DNA of 64,000 nucleotides from Trabulsiella odontotermitis (GTDB lineage Bacteria > Pseudomonadota > Gammaproteobacteria > Enterobacterales > Enterobacteriaceae). Positions 29,279 through 40,336 of the stretch are shown one piece after another. A program made the position numbers and the translations under genes. Below the pieces are notes generated by a model. The model saw only the letters and a list, made by a program, of their open reading frames with translations. It searched no databases and was not told where the DNA came from. Positions within the stretch are counted from its first letter, which is position 1; each line of letters opens with the position of its first letter. Location of the stretch: NCBI RefSeq assembly GCF_001297775.1, contig NZ_LIFX01000012.1, forward strand, positions 43,706 through 107,705, in the 5' to 3' direction.

Positions 29279-29296
29279 TGACCTAAAATGTTTACA
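29279..29296 (+). promoter_or_regulatory. Weak TyrR box upstream of aroL
   Basis: TGACCT-N6-TTTACA has a perfect right half and a weak left half, one turn of the helix or so downstream of the first weak box. Confidence 0.5.
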
Positions 29297-29353
29297 GTTT
29301 CGCAGGTCATGGGTCAGAATCGGCCCTTGTTAGTGAACGAGCTAACATGAAAC

Positions 29354-29371
29354 TGTAAAATTATTTTTACA
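29354..29371 (+). promoter_or_regulatory. Strong TyrR box of aroL
   Basis: TGTAAAATTATTTTTACA matches the TyrR consensus TGTAAA-N6-TTTACA in all twelve defined positions. It lies 83 bases before the aroL ATG and should be able to bind TyrR without ATP-tyrosine hexamerisation. Confidence 0.85.
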
Positions 29372-29380
29372 CTGAGATGT

Positions 29381-29398
29381 GTACTCGTTTAATGGTAC
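29381..29398 (+). promoter_or_regulatory. TrpR operator-like site of aroL
   Basis: GTACTCGTTTAATGGTAC has GTAC ends and an internal GTT, agreeing at 14 of 18 positions with the idealised trp operator GTACTAGTTAACTAGTAC. E. coli aroL is known to be repressed by TrpR together with TyrR. Confidence 0.6.
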
Positions 29399-29453
29399 CT
29401 TTTTCTCTGAACGACCATCCGGCGCTTTGCGCTACCAGGGGGATCCCCAGGTT

Positions 29454-29978
29454 ATGACACAACCTATATTTCTGATCGGCGCCCGCGGTTGCGGAAAAAC
29501 GACCGTTGGCGAGGCGTTAACCCGCGCCTGCGGATTTACTTTTATCGATACCGACCAGGCATTACAGGCGAAGGCGCAGCGTTCTATCGCCGAGATTGTT
29601 GAAGACGAGGGCTGGTCAGCGTTTCGCGCGCGTGAAACCGCGACGCTGCAGTCGGTTACACAACCCGCAACGGTGATCGCCACCGGCGGCGGGATTATCC
29701 TTTCCCCGGTAAATTGCGACTTTATGCGCAGCAATGGCGTGGTGATCTACCTGAATGCGCCGGTTTCCGTGCTGGCGGAACGCCTGGAAGCCTTTCCGGA
29801 AGAGGCGCAACGCCCGACACTGACCGGCAAACCGATCAGTGAAGAGGTGCACGAGGTGTTAGCGCAACGTGACGCGCTCTATCGCCAGACCGCGCATCAT
29901 GTGGTGGATGCCAGTGGTTCCCCGGAGCAGGTGGTGCATGAAATCCTGACCGCATTACAGGTCGCGCGCGCCAGTTGA
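29454..29978 (+). CDS. aroL: Shikimate kinase 2
   Basis: 174 residues from ATG 29454 (MTQPIFLIG), the E. coli length. The in-frame extension to 29379 runs through the operator region and is not coding. It phosphorylates shikimate to shikimate-3-phosphate. The P-loop GARGCGKT is at residues 9-16, the shikimate-binding FRARETATL follows, and ATGGGI is at the lid base. Tyrosine/tryptophan-responsive control is supported by the upstream boxes. Confidence 0.96.
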   Translation: MTQPIFLIGARGCGKTTVGEALTRACGFTFIDTDQALQAKAQRSIAEIVEDEGWSAFRARETATLQSVTQPATVIATGGGIILSPVNCDFMRSNGVVIYLNAPVSVLAERLEAFPEEAQRPTLTGKPISEEVHEVLAQRDALYRQTAHHVVDASGSPEQVVHEILTALQVARAS

Positions 29979-30354
29979 TCCCCTTGCCATGGCCCCGGGT
30001 GACGGGGCTGTCCTGCTGCTCATCCCATCGTCTTTCCCGCCGCAATTTGCCCTGAGTGAGCAAAAATTGCGCCATTCGTGTTTTTCCTGCGTACCGAAAT
30101 ATGCCTGACAGGGCGTAAATCACACTTTTCATTAATCGAAAGTGTTAATGAGAGGTTAAGCTCAGGATATTTCAGGTGGGTTTTGGAATCATTTGGAATC
30201 TTTACATTTCGATGACCAGTGGAGATGCTACGCTTTTGAACGGTTCTTTTTATAACCAGAAAAAAGGCGGATATCTGTCGTAAGCCTGTTCAAAAAGTAG
30301 TGGAGAGACTGCGCTCTGCCAGGGCGGACGCAGTCTGAATGAAAGGTACATAAC
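29979..30354. other. aroL-aroM intergenic region lacking yaiA
   Basis: 376 bases with no supported gene. E. coli has the 63-codon yaiA here, but none of its conserved start (MPTKPPYP) is present in any plus frame. A short GC stem (29992-29997 with 30003-30008) lies just after aroL. A GACTGCG/CGCAGTC hairpin (30307-30335) occupies the aroM leader. A 98-codon minus ORF is judged spurious. Confidence 0.55.
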
Positions 30355-31032
30355 ATGAGTGCAAACCTGGCGATTCTTACTATTGGTGTCGTGCCAGTCA
30401 ATGAGGCATTACCCTATCTGACCGAGAATATCAGGGAAGACCAAATCACTCATATCAGCCTGCTTGGCAAAATGACCCGTGAAGAGGTGATGGAAGATTA
30501 TGCGGCTGAGCCTGGCGAAGAGATGATCGTATCGTTACTGAACGATAACGAGCGAGTTTACGTGTCAAAAGCCAAAGTGGTGCGCGATCTGCAGGCCGTT
30601 ATCGAAGTTTTAGATCAGCAGCATTATGACGTGATCCTGTTCATGAGCACCGCGCCGATTACCAGTCTCGTCGCGCGCAATGCCATTCTGCTGGAGCCGT
30701 TGCGGATTATTCCGCCGCTGGTGGCGTCGATTGTCGATGGTCATCATGTCGGGGTGCTCGTGCCGTTAAAAGAGCTGATCCCCTCGCAGCAACAGAAATG
30801 GCAGGTTCTGGAAAACCCGCCCCGTTTTGCGCTGGCGGACCCAATGCAGCATACCGACGCGCAAATGGTGGAAGCCGGGCGCGAGTTAATTGACAGTGGC
30901 GCGGATGTGCTGATGCTGGATTGTCTCGGCTATAGCCAGAAGCATCGCGATCTCCTGCAAAAGGCGCTGGATGTGCCGGTATTGCTGTCTAATATCCTGG
31001 TGGCGCGTCTGGCCGCTGAACTGCTGGTGTAA
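30355..31032 (+). CDS. aroM: AroM protein
   Basis: 225 residues, the E. coli length. The fold suggested by the family is Asp/Glu-racemase-like, with a conserved Cys in [11 protein letters not shown] near residue 189. In E. coli it belongs to the TyrR-regulated aroL-yaiA-aroM group, but the biochemical function is unknown. Here it is separated from aroL by 376 bases with its own leader, so it may have its own promoter. Confidence 0.94.
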   Translation: MSANLAILTIGVVPVNEALPYLTENIREDQITHISLLGKMTREEVMEDYAAEPGEEMIVSLLNDNERVYVSKAKVVRDLQAVIEVLDQQHYDVILFMSTAPITSLVARNAILLEPLRIIPPLVASIVDGHHVGVLVPLKELIPSQQQKWQVLENPPRFALADPMQHTDAQMVEAGRELIDSGADVLMLDCLGYSQKHRDLLQKALDVPVLLSNILVARLAAELLV

Positions 31033-31107
31033 CGTGTTTTTTTGCGTGACAGCCCTTCACGCTGGCCCCTATATTGAATGCTTAACTTAAGCGATAAGGG
31101 CCAGTTT

Positions 31108-31395
31108 ATGCTTCAAAGTAATGAATACTTTTCCGGCAAAGTGAAATCCATTGGATTTACCAGCAGCAGTACAGGCAAAGCCAGCGTTGGCGTGATGGCG
31201 GAAGGCGAATATACCTTTGGTACCGCAGAGCCGGAAGAGATGACGGTGATAAGCGGCGCGCTGCGCGTTCTGTTGCCAGGGGAAACCGACTGGAAAACCT
31301 ATGAAGCCGGAGCGGTATTCCGTGTGCCTGGCCACAGCGAGTTTCATCTGCAGGTCGCGGAGCCGACCTCGTATCTTTGCCGTTACCTGAAATAA
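31108..31395 (+). CDS. ppnP: Pyrimidine/purine nucleoside phosphorylase PpnP
   Basis: 95 residues from ATG 31108 ([16 protein letters not shown]). The ten-residue upstream extension has no family match. PpnP (YaiE) is a small cupin enzyme that phosphorolyses several nucleosides to base and ribose-1-phosphate. The cupin pattern is seen in [18 protein letters not shown] and [11 protein letters not shown]. Confidence 0.95.
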   Translation: MLQSNEYFSGKVKSIGFTSSSTGKASVGVMAEGEYTFGTAEPEEMTVISGALRVLLPGETDWKTYEAGAVFRVPGHSEFHLQVAEPTSYLCRYLK

Positions 31396-31399
31396 AACA

Positions 31400-31427
31400 A
31401 TCCCGGCCTTGCGCCGGGATTTTTCTT
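31400..31427. terminator. Terminator between ppnP and convergent rdgC
   Basis: ATCCCGGC (31400-31407) and GCCGGGAT (31413-31420) pair around CTTGC, followed by a T-rich tail that reaches the rdgC stop codon. Confidence 0.88.
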
Positions 31428-32340
31428 AGCGCTGAGCTTCGCCGCCCAGACCTTCGACCAGATTCTGAATCAACGCGGCCAGTTCGCCAGTCATCAGAAT
31501 GAAATCCGCATCAAAGCGCTGGGCGTAATCTTCGCGGTCGATGTCGTCGTTCTGATCGCGCAATTCATCGCTGAACTTCAGGCGCTTCAGGGAACCATCG
31601 TCGCAAAGCACAAACTGGATGCGCTGCTGCCAGTCGAGCGCCAGTTTGGTCACTACTTTACCGGCTTCGATATGCACGGCGATTTCGTCGCTGACCAGAT
31701 CCTGTTTTTTCGCGCGGATCACGCCGCCATCTTCCAGCATCGCTTTCAGTTCGGCTTCGTCCAGTAGCTGGAACCCCTGCGCGACCGTACCGGAACGCAC
31801 CCACTCGGTCAGCGTCAGTTCAATCGGGTTTTCCAGCGACAGCGGCACCACCGGCAGCGAGCCGAGGGTTTTGCGCAGCAGGGCGAGGGTGTCTTCGGCT
31901 TTCTTCGCGCTGGCGCAGTCGACCATGATCAGCCCGTTGACGGTATCAATCCACATCATGGTCTGGCTGAAGCGGCTGAATGCGCGCGGCAGCAGCGTGT
32001 GGAGCACTTCGTCTTTCAGGGAATCTTTTTCGGTTTTCTTCAGCTTGCGGCTCTGCTCGGCTTCCAGCTTCTGGATTTTGGCTTCCAGCGCCTGTTTAAT
32101 CACCGGCGAGGGGAGGATCTTCTCCTCTTTACGCGCGCAGATGACAATCTGGCCATTCGCCGTGTGCGTCAGTGCGTCACTGTTGTGTGAACCCATCGGC
32201 GGTACCCAGCCCGTTTTTGCCATATCCTGGCTACCGCAGGGGGTGAATGCCAGTCCGGCTAACTGTTTCTCCATCTCTTCAGCACGCAGCGTGATGTCGC
32301 GGCTGAGACGGTAAACCATTACATTTTTGAACCACAGCAT
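31426..32340 (-). CDS. rdgC: Recombination-associated protein RdgC
   Basis: 304 residues from ATG 32340 ([16 protein letters not shown]). Four more residues are possible upstream. It is a ring-shaped DNA-binding dimer of the nucleoid that limits RecA activity. The sequence follows E. coli RdgC throughout (for example GWVPPMGSH and HTLLPRAF). It is divergent from mak, with 91 bases between. Confidence 0.96.
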   Translation of the reverse strand: MLWFKNVMVYRLSRDITLRAEEMEKQLAGLAFTPCGSQDMAKTGWVPPMGSHNSDALTHTANGQIVICARKEEKILPSPVIKQALEAKIQKLEAEQSRKLKKTEKDSLKDEVLHTLLPRAFSRFSQTMMWIDTVNGLIMVDCASAKKAEDTLALLRKTLGSLPVVPLSLENPIELTLTEWVRSGTVAQGFQLLDEAELKAMLEDGGVIRAKKQDLVSDEIAVHIEAGKVVTKLALDWQQRIQFVLCDDGSLKRLKFSDELRDQNDDIDREDYAQRFDADFILMTGELAALIQNLVEGLGGEAQR

Positions 32341-32431
32341 GTTAATTTCCACGGCATTGTTTGAAACCAGCGGGCATGATAGCGAATTGTCGCTACGCTT
32401 GCATTGTTAATCCGGACCAGGGGAGCGTTCT

Positions 32432-33337
32432 GTGCGTATAGGCATTGATTTAGGCGGTACCAAAACCGAAGTGGTGGCGCTCAGCGATCAGGGGAAACAG
32501 CTTTATCGTCATCGCCTGCCGACACCACGTGATGACTATCATCAGACCATCGAAACCATTGCGACGCTGGTGGCGATGGCAGAAAAAGAGACCGGCCAGC
32601 AGGGCACCGTCGGCATGGGCATTCCTGGCTCTATTTCGCCCTACACCGGCGTGGTGAAAAACGCCAACTCCACCTGGCTTAATGGAAAACCGTTTGATAA
32701 GGATCTCAGCCAGCGCCTGAATCGTGAAGTGCGTCTGGCGAACGACGCCAACTGCCTGGCCGTCTCAGAAGCGGTGGACGGCGCGGCGGCTGGCGCGCAA
32801 ACGGTCTTCGCGGTAATTATTGGCACCGGCTGCGGCGCGGGTGTGGCGATCAACGGTCGGGCGCATATTGGCGGTAACGGCACGGCGGGCGAGTGGGGGC
32901 ATAACCCGTTGCCGTGGATGGACGACGACGAGTTGCGTTACCGCGCGGAAGTACCGTGCTACTGCGGGAAACAGGGTTGCATTGAGACCTTTATTTCCGG
33001 CACCGGGTTTGCCACCGATTATCAGCGGATGAGCGGTCAGGCGCTGAAGGGCAATGAAATCATGCGTCTGGTTGAGGAGCAGGATCCGGTCGCGGAGCTG
33101 GCGCTCAGCCGCTACGAACTGCGGCTGGCGAAGTCACTGGCGCATGTGGTGAATATCCTCGACCCGGACGTGATCGTCCTTGGTGGCGGCATGAGCAATG
33201 TGGATCGTCTGTACAAAACCGTGCCGGGGCTGGTGAAAAACTGGGTGTTTGGCGGCGAGTGTGAAACCCCGATCCGCAAAGCGGTACATGGCGATTCCAG
33301 CGGCGTGCGCGGCGCCGCCTGGTTGTGGCCGCTGTAA
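32432..33337 (+). CDS. mak: Fructokinase Mak (ROK family)
   Basis: 301 residues. The phosphate-binding motif [15 protein letters not shown] is at the N-terminus. The ROK signature and zinc ligands are in [15 protein letters not shown]. It phosphorylates fructose (and weakly other hexoses) to the 6-phosphate. In E. coli araJ follows; here only 59 bases with a REP element separate it from convergent sbcC. Confidence 0.95.
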   Translation: MRIGIDLGGTKTEVVALSDQGKQLYRHRLPTPRDDYHQTIETIATLVAMAEKETGQQGTVGMGIPGSISPYTGVVKNANSTWLNGKPFDKDLSQRLNREVRLANDANCLAVSEAVDGAAAGAQTVFAVIIGTGCGAGVAINGRAHIGGNGTAGEWGHNPLPWMDDDELRYRAEVPCYCGKQGCIETFISGTGFATDYQRMSGQALKGNEIMRLVEEQDPVAELALSRYELRLAKSLAHVVNILDPDVIVLGGGMSNVDRLYKTVPGLVKNWVFGGECETPIRKAVHGDSSGVRGAAWLWPL

Positions 33338-33360
33338 CCTCACATACTGCGACAATTACT

Positions 33361-33390
33361 TGTAGGCCCGGCAAGCGTAGCGCCCCGGGC
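33361..33390. repeat. REP element between mak and sbcC
   Basis: A 30-base stem-loop unit that begins TGTAGGCCCGG, has the typical AAGCGTAGCGCC centre and ends CCCGGGC. It is the usual enterobacterial repetitive extragenic palindrome, lying between two convergent genes. Confidence 0.75.
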
Positions 33391-33396
33391 TGGCAT

Positions 33397-36300
33397 TCAC
33401 TCCACCGCGAAGGTTTTATCCAGCCTGCTGTAACCCAGACCGTTAATTTTCTTCACTTTGATCTGCACCGGAATGCGCTCTTTCATCGCCTCAACGTGAC
33501 TGATGACGCCGATGATTTTGCCGCTGGCATTCAGCGCATCGAGCGCATCAAGCGCGGTGTCCAGCGTTTCGCTGTCCAGCGTGCCAAACCCTTCATCAAG
33601 AAACAGGGAGTCGATCCGCGTTTTGTGGCTGACCAGATCGGAAAGCGCCAGTGCCAGCGCAAGGCTGACGAGGAAACTCTCGCCACCGGACAGCGTGCGG
33701 GTATCGCGCACCGCATCGGCCTGCCAGGTATCGACCACTTCCAGCTCCAGCGCGTCACTGGCCTTGCGCTGCAACAGGTAGCGGCCATGCAGGCGGGTCA
33801 ACTGATGATTCGCCAGCCACACCAGATTATCGAGCGTCAGCCCCTGGGCAAATTTGCGGAACTTATCCCCCTCTTTTGAGCCGATCAGCGCATTGAGCCA
33901 GCTCCAGTCCTCTACCTGCTGCGTGGCCTGCGCGATTTGCTCCATCAACGCCTGCTGATGTTGCCGGTTGTCGGCGTCCTGCTTCAGTTGCTGGCGAATT
34001 TCCCCCTGTAGTGAGGTGTTTTCCCGCAGTTGTTGCACGACGTGCTGCACCTGTTGCTGTAACTCGTCGAGCGGTCGTGCGGCATCCAGCGCGGCGGGCG
34101 GTGTTTGCCGGTGTTGCTGTAGCGCCGTTTGTGCCTGCTCTGCCAGCGTCTGTCCCTGCTGAACGGCTTTTTCCAGTTGCGCTTTCAACTGCTCCAGCGT
34201 CTGGCGGGTGTTTTCATCAAGCAAGGCCGCCAGAAAAGCCGGTTGATCGGCAAACGGGCTGGCGGCGAGCGCGTCGGTAAACTGTTTCTGCAACGCGGTC
34301 AGCCGTTCATTTTCCAGCGCTTCCTGCTGCTGACGCGTTTGCCACTGGCTGTGCAACGACACACAGTCATGATGCACCTGCTGCCAGCCATCAAGCGGCG
34401 CAGGCTCCAGCGTCTCTTCCGTCTCAGGTTTCGGCAGCGTTTCCAGCAGCGGAACCAGCGAGTTACGCTGTTGCTGGAGCGTCTGTTGCTCCGTTTGCTG
34501 CGCCTGCCACTGGCGGGCATCTTCACTGCGCGCCGCCAGCCAGTGCGTTTCTTCACCCGCGGCGGGCAATGTCAGGTTATACGGGCGGAGCGATTCATCG
34601 AGCGCCTGTAACCGAGCCTCACGATCCCGCGTCAACTGGTCATGTTGCTGCGCTAATTCGGTGATCTGATTCTGCAGACTGAGCCGCTGGCTTGCCTGCC
34701 AGAGCTGCTGCTCTTCATCGTCCTGCTGTTTCAGCCAGCCGGCGATATCATCGGCGGGCGACAGCGTGATCTGCAGTTCGCCGGTCACCTGCTGCCATTG
34801 CGCCGTCAGTGCATGCGTTTGCTGATGCAGGGCGTCCGCCTCCTGCGTGTCGCTTTGCGTCTGTTTCTGCAACGCCTCCAGTTGCCCCCGTAACGCGGCG
34901 CCTTCCTCTTTCAACTGATTGACTTCACGCTCCAGCGCATCGCGGCGGGCCTGATTCACGCCGGGAACAATGGCCTGATATTCCGCCACGGCCGGATGTT
35001 CCGTTGAACCGCACAGCGGGCAGGGCTGCCCGGCCTGCAGACGCGCGCGCTCTGCTTCCAGCTTCACAATGGTCGCTTCCTGTTCGCACAGGGTACGCAC
35101 GTCAATGTATTGCTGGTGCTTCTCTTTATAGTGCTGACGGCGTTGTTGCAGCAGGGTTTCCCTCTGCGCCTGTTCGTTCTGCCGCGCGATTAACCCCGTC
35201 TGCAACCTTTGCAGGCGCTGTTGCAGTGGTAAAAACTGACCGTGCAGGGCAGAGAGTTGCTGACGTTGTGGCCGCAGAGCGCTGTGCTGTGCCAGGGCTT
35301 GCGCGAGGGCATCGGCATCTAGCGTCAGGCCGGAATCCGGCAGCGCCTGGCGTTTTTGCTCCAGTTCATGCTGTTTTTGCCGCAACGAGGCGAGCTGCGC
35401 GCCATCCCGCGTGAGCTGAGAAAAGGTGGCCTGCCAGCCGCTCAGCACATTTGCCAGCTGGCGAAAATGCTCGTGCTGCCCGATCCAGTCAGCGACGCGT
35501 TTTTCCTGTTCGAGCAAAGCGCTATGCTGCTGTTCGGCGCTGCGCCAGATGCGGTCACGCAGACGCAGCGAGGCATGTAAGCGAGTATTTACTTCTTCGC
35601 TCTGCCGACGGGTATCGGCGACCGTGGCTGTCTGCTCCTGCAGGCGTGTCCACAGCGGGCGTAACTGTTCGGCTGGTTGAGCGCGGGTCAGGGTTTCCAG
35701 TTGTGGCTGCGCCGCCGCTAATGCCTGTTGCGCGTCGCGTAAGCGGGTCTGGCTAAGCTGCTGCTCATTTTCCAGCTCCTGCTGACGGGTAAGCCACTGA
35801 AGTTGCGTCTGCAGTTGCACCTGGGCGGTCAGAGTCTGCTGTTCTTCCGTAGTAAGCGCCTGCAAACGTTGCTGCAACGCCTGCTGTTGCTCGTCGCTGA
35901 GCATCTGCACGCCGGATGCCTGCGCCTGCCATTTTTCCAGTTCGGTACGGGCGTTTTTATGCTTTTCGAACACCATCGCCGAAATTTGCCCATAGATTTC
36001 CGTGCCGGTCAGCTCTTCGAGCAGTTCTGCCCGCTCTTTGGGTTTCGCATTCAGGAAGGCGGCGAACTGCCCCTGCGACAGCAGCATTGAACGGGTAAAG
36101 CGACCGTAATCCAGCCCGGTCAGCGAGGCGGTCAGATCCAGCTTGTCTTTGACTTTATCCGCCAGAATTTTGCCGTCTTCGCTGCGGGCCAGTTCCACGC
36201 GCGGCGCCTGTAAATTGCCGTCCGGCTGATTGCGGGCGCGGTTCTGACTCCAGAACGCACGGTAACTGACGCCTTTAACTTCAAACTCCACCTCCGCCAG

Positions 36301-36537
36301 ACACTCGGCGGTGTCGCGGGTCATCAGATCGTTTTGCGATTGCGAAACCGTGTTCAGGCGCGGGGTTTCGTGGTAGAGCGCAAGGCAGATGGCGTCCAGC
36401 AGCGTGGTTTTCCCGGCGCCGGTCGGGCCGGTAATGGCAAACAAACCGTTGCTGGCGAACGGCTCGGCGGTGAAGTCAATTTTCCATTCACCCTTGAGTG
36501 AGTTGATGTTTTTAAGCCGCAGACTGAGGATTTTCAT
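33397..36537 (-). CDS. sbcC: Nuclease SbcCD subunit C
   Basis: 1046 residues, close to the E. coli length of 1048. It is a Rad50-like SMC ATPase that works with SbcD to cleave DNA hairpins and protein-blocked ends. Walker A GPTGAGKT is at residues 37-44. Long Gln-rich coiled coils flank the zinc hook CPLC near residue 504. The C-terminal signature [19 protein letters not shown] and Walker [13 protein letters not shown] complete the head. It overlaps the sbcD stop by ATGA, so translation is coupled. Confidence 0.97.
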   Translation of the reverse strand: MKILSLRLKNINSLKGEWKIDFTAEPFASNGLFAITGPTGAGKTTLLDAICLALYHETPRLNTVSQSQNDLMTRDTAECLAEVEFEVKGVSYRAFWSQNRARNQPDGNLQAPRVELARSEDGKILADKVKDKLDLTASLTGLDYGRFTRSMLLSQGQFAAFLNAKPKERAELLEELTGTEIYGQISAMVFEKHKNARTELEKWQAQASGVQMLSDEQQQALQQRLQALTTEEQQTLTAQVQLQTQLQWLTRQQELENEQQLSQTRLRDAQQALAAAQPQLETLTRAQPAEQLRPLWTRLQEQTATVADTRRQSEEVNTRLHASLRLRDRIWRSAEQQHSALLEQEKRVADWIGQHEHFRQLANVLSGWQATFSQLTRDGAQLASLRQKQHELEQKRQALPDSGLTLDADALAQALAQHSALRPQRQQLSALHGQFLPLQQRLQRLQTGLIARQNEQAQRETLLQQRRQHYKEKHQQYIDVRTLCEQEATIVKLEAERARLQAGQPCPLCGSTEHPAVAEYQAIVPGVNQARRDALEREVNQLKEEGAALRGQLEALQKQTQSDTQEADALHQQTHALTAQWQQVTGELQITLSPADDIAGWLKQQDDEEQQLWQASQRLSLQNQITELAQQHDQLTRDREARLQALDESLRPYNLTLPAAGEETHWLAARSEDARQWQAQQTEQQTLQQQRNSLVPLLETLPKPETEETLEPAPLDGWQQVHHDCVSLHSQWQTRQQQEALENERLTALQKQFTDALAASPFADQPAFLAALLDENTRQTLEQLKAQLEKAVQQGQTLAEQAQTALQQHRQTPPAALDAARPLDELQQQVQHVVQQLRENTSLQGEIRQQLKQDADNRQHQQALMEQIAQATQQVEDWSWLNALIGSKEGDKFRKFAQGLTLDNLVWLANHQLTRLHGRYLLQRKASDALELEVVDTWQADAVRDTRTLSGGESFLVSLALALALSDLVSHKTRIDSLFLDEGFGTLDSETLDTALDALDALNASGKIIGVISHVEAMKERIPVQIKVKKINGLGYSRLDKTFAVE

Positions 36538-37736
36538 ACGTTTTCCTCCCCGGACAGGCTGTGCAGGGTTTCATCAAACAACTGCCGCAAGCGCGCCTGT
36601 TGATCCTCTTCCAGTGTTTCCAGCGCCAGGCGACGGGCAAACACCTCTTCCACCCGCAGTTCGCTCAGGGTTTCACGCTTCTCGCTGGCGATGATCCGCT
36701 CCCGCTGTTCGCGACTGCGGCGGATCAGCAGCACCTCTACCGGTAAATCTTCGGTGAGGGTCTGTATTTTACGTTGCAGATCGTGCAGGTATTCGTCGCT
36801 GCTGATTTCGATATCCAGCCACACCGGCACGGTTTCCGTGCGGTTGCGCCACTCGCCAAGTTGAGCACTGATACTGGCGAAATCCCCTTTGATCACCGCC
36901 AGCGGTTGCGTTACCGGTACTTCCAGCGTATCAACCTGCGCCAGTTTGCCGTCGCTGAAGCTCACCAGGTGAACACTTTTGCGTTTTCCGGTTTCGTCAA
37001 AGCTGAGAGCAATCGGCGAGCCGCAGTAGCGGATATGCTCGCTGCCGCTGATCTGCTGCGCGCGGTGAATATGCCCGAGGGCGATATAGTCGGCGGCGGG
37101 GAAATTCTGCGCCGGAAAGGCGTCGAGCGTGCCGATGTAGATATCGCGCACCGCATCGCTTTTACTGGCGCCGACGGTGGTGAGATGGCCACTGGCGATA
37201 ATCGGCAACGCACGGTCACCGCGCAGCGCAACCGCCTGCTGGTGTTGCTGATGATAGTAGTCGGTGATGGCCGCCAGCAGATGTTGCTGTTTTTCGCTGC
37301 CGGAATGCCCGGCCTGACTGGTGACGATATCGCGCGGGCGCAGGAAGGGCACCGGGCAGAAAATTGCCCCCACTGTGCCGTCGCGGCGCGTCAGTTCAAA
37401 AGGGGCGCAGCCCGCGCTGGCAACCACTGTTGTATTCAGAAAAGCGAGAATATCGCGCGATTCATTCAGCGTGGCGACAGAGTCATGGTTGCCCGCAAGC
37501 ACCACCAGATGGCAGCCGCTTTTCTGGAGCTTCACGACAAAGCGGTTATAGAGTTCGCGCGCATAGCTTGGCGGCGAACCGGTATCAAAAATATCGCCTG
37601 CAACAATAATGGCATCAACCTGTTTTTCTTCTGCGGTCAGCAGCAGCCAGTCAAGAAAAGCCTCGTGTTCGGCAGCACGGCTCTTGCTGTAAAAGTTCTG
37701 GCCAAGGTGCCAGTCCGAGGTGTGGATGATGCGCAT
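36534..37736 (-). CDS. sbcD: Nuclease SbcCD subunit D
   Basis: 400 residues. It is an Mre11-like Mn-dependent nuclease. The metallophosphoesterase motifs are visible: TSDWHLGQ at the N-terminus, GDIFDTG, GNHDS and GHIHRAQ. It is the first gene of the sbcDC operon, divergent from phoB with about 180 bases between. Confidence 0.97.
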   Translation of the reverse strand: MRIIHTSDWHLGQNFYSKSRAAEHEAFLDWLLLTAEEKQVDAIIVAGDIFDTGSPPSYARELYNRFVVKLQKSGCHLVVLAGNHDSVATLNESRDILAFLNTTVVASAGCAPFELTRRDGTVGAIFCPVPFLRPRDIVTSQAGHSGSEKQQHLLAAITDYYHQQHQQAVALRGDRALPIIASGHLTTVGASKSDAVRDIYIGTLDAFPAQNFPAADYIALGHIHRAQQISGSEHIRYCGSPIALSFDETGKRKSVHLVSFSDGKLAQVDTLEVPVTQPLAVIKGDFASISAQLGEWRNRTETVPVWLDIEISSDEYLHDLQRKIQTLTEDLPVEVLLIRRSREQRERIIASEKRETLSELRVEEVFARRLALETLEEDQQARLRQLFDETLHSLSGEENV

Positions 37737-37841
37737 AGCAGGTCCTTAGCAGAAAAGCGTAATGCCGATTATAAACATTCAACGAGGGCGGGGTCGACGA
37801 GTGTCATAATCTCCTGGAGTGACTATCATAAGACGGTCATC

Positions 37842-37859
37842 TTTTCATAAATCTGTCAT
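37842..37859 (+). promoter_or_regulatory. PhoB box of phoBR
   Basis: TTTTCATAAATCTGTCAT overlaps a second unit CTGTCATAAATCTGAC, giving tandem 11-base PhoB repeats 60-80 bases before phoB. The site is nearly identical to that of E. coli phoB and implies autoregulation. Confidence 0.9.
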
Positions 37860-37919
37860 AAATCTGACGCATAATGGCGCCGCACTCTATAATTGCTACT
37901 AAAAAATACAGGGTAAATA

Positions 37920-38609
37920 ATGGCGAGACGAATTCTGGTCGTTGAAGATGAAGCACCTATCCGCGAGATGGTTTGCTTCGTGCTGGAGCAAAATGGCTTT
38001 CAGCCAGTTGAGGCCGAGGATTATGACAGTGCAGTGAATCAACTCAACGAACCCTGGCCTGATTTGATTCTGCTTGACTGGATGTTGCCGGGCGGCTCGG
38101 GGCTTCAGTTCATCAAACATATGAAACGCGAAGCGATGACGCGTGAGATCCCCGTCGTCATGCTGACAGCGCGTGGCGAAGAAGAAGATCGTGTGCGCGG
38201 GCTGGAAACCGGCGCTGACGATTACATCACCAAACCCTTTTCTCCGAAAGAGCTGGTGGCCCGTATTAAGGCCGTAATGCGCCGTATTTCACCGATGGCG
38301 GTGGAAGAGGTGATTGAAATGCAGGGGTTAAGTCTTGATCCCACCTCGCATCGCGTTATGACCGGCGAAAACCCGCTTGATATGGGGCCTACCGAATTTA
38401 AGCTCCTGCACTTCTTTATGACACACCCGGAACGTGTTTACAGTCGCGAACAATTGTTAAATCATGTCTGGGGCACCAATGTGTATGTTGAAGACCGGAC
38501 GGTCGACGTTCACATTCGTCGTTTACGTAAGGCGCTGGAACTGAGCGGTCACGATCGCATGGTTCAAACCGTTCGCGGTACGGGCTATCGTTTTTCTGCT
38601 CGTTTCTAA
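37920..38609 (+). CDS. phoB: Phosphate regulon response regulator PhoB
   Basis: 229 residues. The receiver domain has acidic residues near 9-11 and phosphoacceptor D53 in LLDWMLPG, with the Lys in [12 protein letters not shown]. The C-terminal winged helix of the OmpR type contains [10 protein letters not shown] and [16 protein letters not shown]. It activates phoA, pst and others under phosphate limitation. phoR follows after 21 bases. Confidence 0.98.
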   Translation: MARRILVVEDEAPIREMVCFVLEQNGFQPVEAEDYDSAVNQLNEPWPDLILLDWMLPGGSGLQFIKHMKREAMTREIPVVMLTARGEEEDRVRGLETGADDYITKPFSPKELVARIKAVMRRISPMAVEEVIEMQGLSLDPTSHRVMTGENPLDMGPTEFKLLHFFMTHPERVYSREQLLNHVWGTNVYVEDRTVDVHIRRLRKALELSGHDRMVQTVRGTGYRFSARF

Positions 38610-38630
38610 AAATTTGACAGGAGTAGACCC

Positions 38631-39926
38631 GTGCTGGAACGGCTGTCATGGAGAAGGCTGGCGCTTGAGCTGATCTTGTGTTGTATCCCGGCGTTCATTC
38701 TGGGGGCTATTTTTGGTTACCTGCCGTGGTTTTTACTGGCGGCGGTGACAGGGCTGTTAATCTGGCATTTCTGGAATTTACTCCGCCTTTCCTGGTGGCT
38801 TTGGGTTGACCGTAGCATGACGCCACCACCGGGGCTGGGTAGCTGGGAGCCGCTGTTATACGGTCTGCATCAGATGCAGATGCGTAATAAAAAGCGGCGC
38901 CGCGAGCTGGGAAGTCTGATCAAACGCTTTCGCAGCGGTGCGGAATCGCTGCCGGATGCGGTCATCCTTACCACCGAAGAGGGCACCATGTTCTGGTGCA
39001 ACGGCCTGGCGCAGCAGGTGCTGGGGTTACGCTGGCCCGACGACAGCGGGCAAAACATTCTTAACCTGCTCCGTTATCCCGAATTTGCCCACTATCTTAA
39101 ACTTCGTGATTTCTCAAAGCCGCTGAATCTGGTGCTCAATACCGGGCGGCATCTGGAAATTCGCGTGATGCCATACAGCGAGCAACAGTGGTTGATGGTG
39201 GCGCGCGACGTCACCCAGATGCATCAACTGGAAGGTGCCCGGCGTAATTTTTTCGCCAACGTCAGCCATGAGTTGCGCACGCCGTTGACGGTGTTGCAGG
39301 GATATCTCGAAATGATGCAGGAGCAGACGCTGGAAGGCCCGCTGCGCGATAAAGCCCTGCATACCATGCGCGAGCAAACCTACCGGATGGAAGGGCTGGT
39401 CAAACAGTTGCTGACGTTATCGAAGATTGAAGCCGCGCCGAAAATGGCGCTGAACGACCGTATTGACGTGCCGATGATGCTGCGCGTGGTGGAGCGTGAA
39501 GCGCAAACCCTCAGCCAGCAGAAGCACATCCTCCATTTTGAGGTGGATGATTGTCTGCAGGTGATGGGCAACGAAGAACAGTTACGCAGCGCGATTTCAA
39601 ACCTGGTGTATAACGCTATCAATCACACCCCGCCCGGTACCGAGATCACCGTGCGCTGGGAGCGGGTGATGCATGGCGCGCAGTTCAGCGTGGAGGATAA
39701 CGGTCCGGGGATTGCGGTGGAGCATATTCCGCGTCTGACCGAACGTTTCTACCGGGTGGACAAAGCCCGTTCGCGACAAACTGGCGGCAGCGGTCTGGGG
39801 CTGGCGATTGTGAAGCATGCGATCAGCCATCACGACAGCCGTCTGGATATTGAAAGTACCGTCGGCAAAGGCACGCGTTTTAGCTTTATCCTGCCGGAAC
39901 GTTTGATTGCCAAAAAAGCCGGATAA
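38631..39926 (+). CDS. phoR: Phosphate regulon sensor histidine kinase PhoR
   Basis: 431 residues with a GTG start, as in E. coli, and AGGAG eight bases upstream. Two N-terminal membrane helices lie within residues 10-55. A PAS domain follows. The HisKA motif [13 protein letters not shown] is near residue 213, and the ATPase has N, G1 (DNGPGI) and G2 (GGSGLGLAI) boxes. It senses phosphate through the Pst-PhoU complex and phosphorylates or dephosphorylates PhoB. Confidence 0.98.
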   Translation: MLERLSWRRLALELILCCIPAFILGAIFGYLPWFLLAAVTGLLIWHFWNLLRLSWWLWVDRSMTPPPGLGSWEPLLYGLHQMQMRNKKRRRELGSLIKRFRSGAESLPDAVILTTEEGTMFWCNGLAQQVLGLRWPDDSGQNILNLLRYPEFAHYLKLRDFSKPLNLVLNTGRHLEIRVMPYSEQQWLMVARDVTQMHQLEGARRNFFANVSHELRTPLTVLQGYLEMMQEQTLEGPLRDKALHTMREQTYRMEGLVKQLLTLSKIEAAPKMALNDRIDVPMMLRVVEREAQTLSQQKHILHFEVDDCLQVMGNEEQLRSAISNLVYNAINHTPPGTEITVRWERVMHGAQFSVEDNGPGIAVEHIPRLTERFYRVDKARSRQTGGSGLGLAIVKHAISHHDSRLDIESTVGKGTRFSFILPERLIAKKAG

Positions 39927-40336
39927 TCCTGGCGTTGTCAGCTTTTCTTTCCGGGACCAGCGCAGGCTGGTCCTTTTTATTTGCAGCTGATCGTAAATCT
40001 GATGGATTAATATGCGTCTGATGTTTTTTTGTTCGCATGATTAGCCATAAGTTTTTTGTCTGGCTGGCGTAAAACGCTATGCCTGAAATTACTATCAGCA
40101 TAATCATCTGGTTTCGAGATCCCTTCTTGCTTTAAAACGTTATAAGCGTTTAAATTGCGCCCTTGCAGACTTTTACACACTGCATTCGCGTGGTAATTCG
40201 AAAAACAATTCTTCGCTGCGCGTATTCGGGAGAATATCCCGCTGAGTTACCTGTTTATTGCCGCGGTATTATCCCATCGGGAAAAACGCGAACAGTGACA
40301 TTTTTACAACACCACATCCACAGGCAGTCAGACACT
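39927..40336. other. phoR-brnQ intergenic region and brnQ leader
   Basis: 410 bases. The left end has the phoR terminator. An AAACG/CGTTT inverted repeat near 40134-40152 lies in an AT-rich stretch and may be part of the brnQ promoter. An in-frame extension of brnQ to 40163 is open but is not part of the family protein. No other gene was found. Confidence 0.5.
39954..39978 (+). terminator. Terminator of phoBR
   Basis: GGACCAGC (39954-39961) and GCTGGTCC (39966-39973) pair around GCAG, followed by TTTTT. Confidence 0.92.

Noticed and set aside
29836-30132. 98-codon minus ORF after aroL
   Set aside because: Antisense to the end of aroL and of unusual composition; no family.
33325-33879. 184-codon plus ORF
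   Set aside because: Antisense shadow of sbcC.
39886-40107. 73-codon minus ORF after phoR
   Set aside because: Covers the phoR terminator and has no ribosome site or family.
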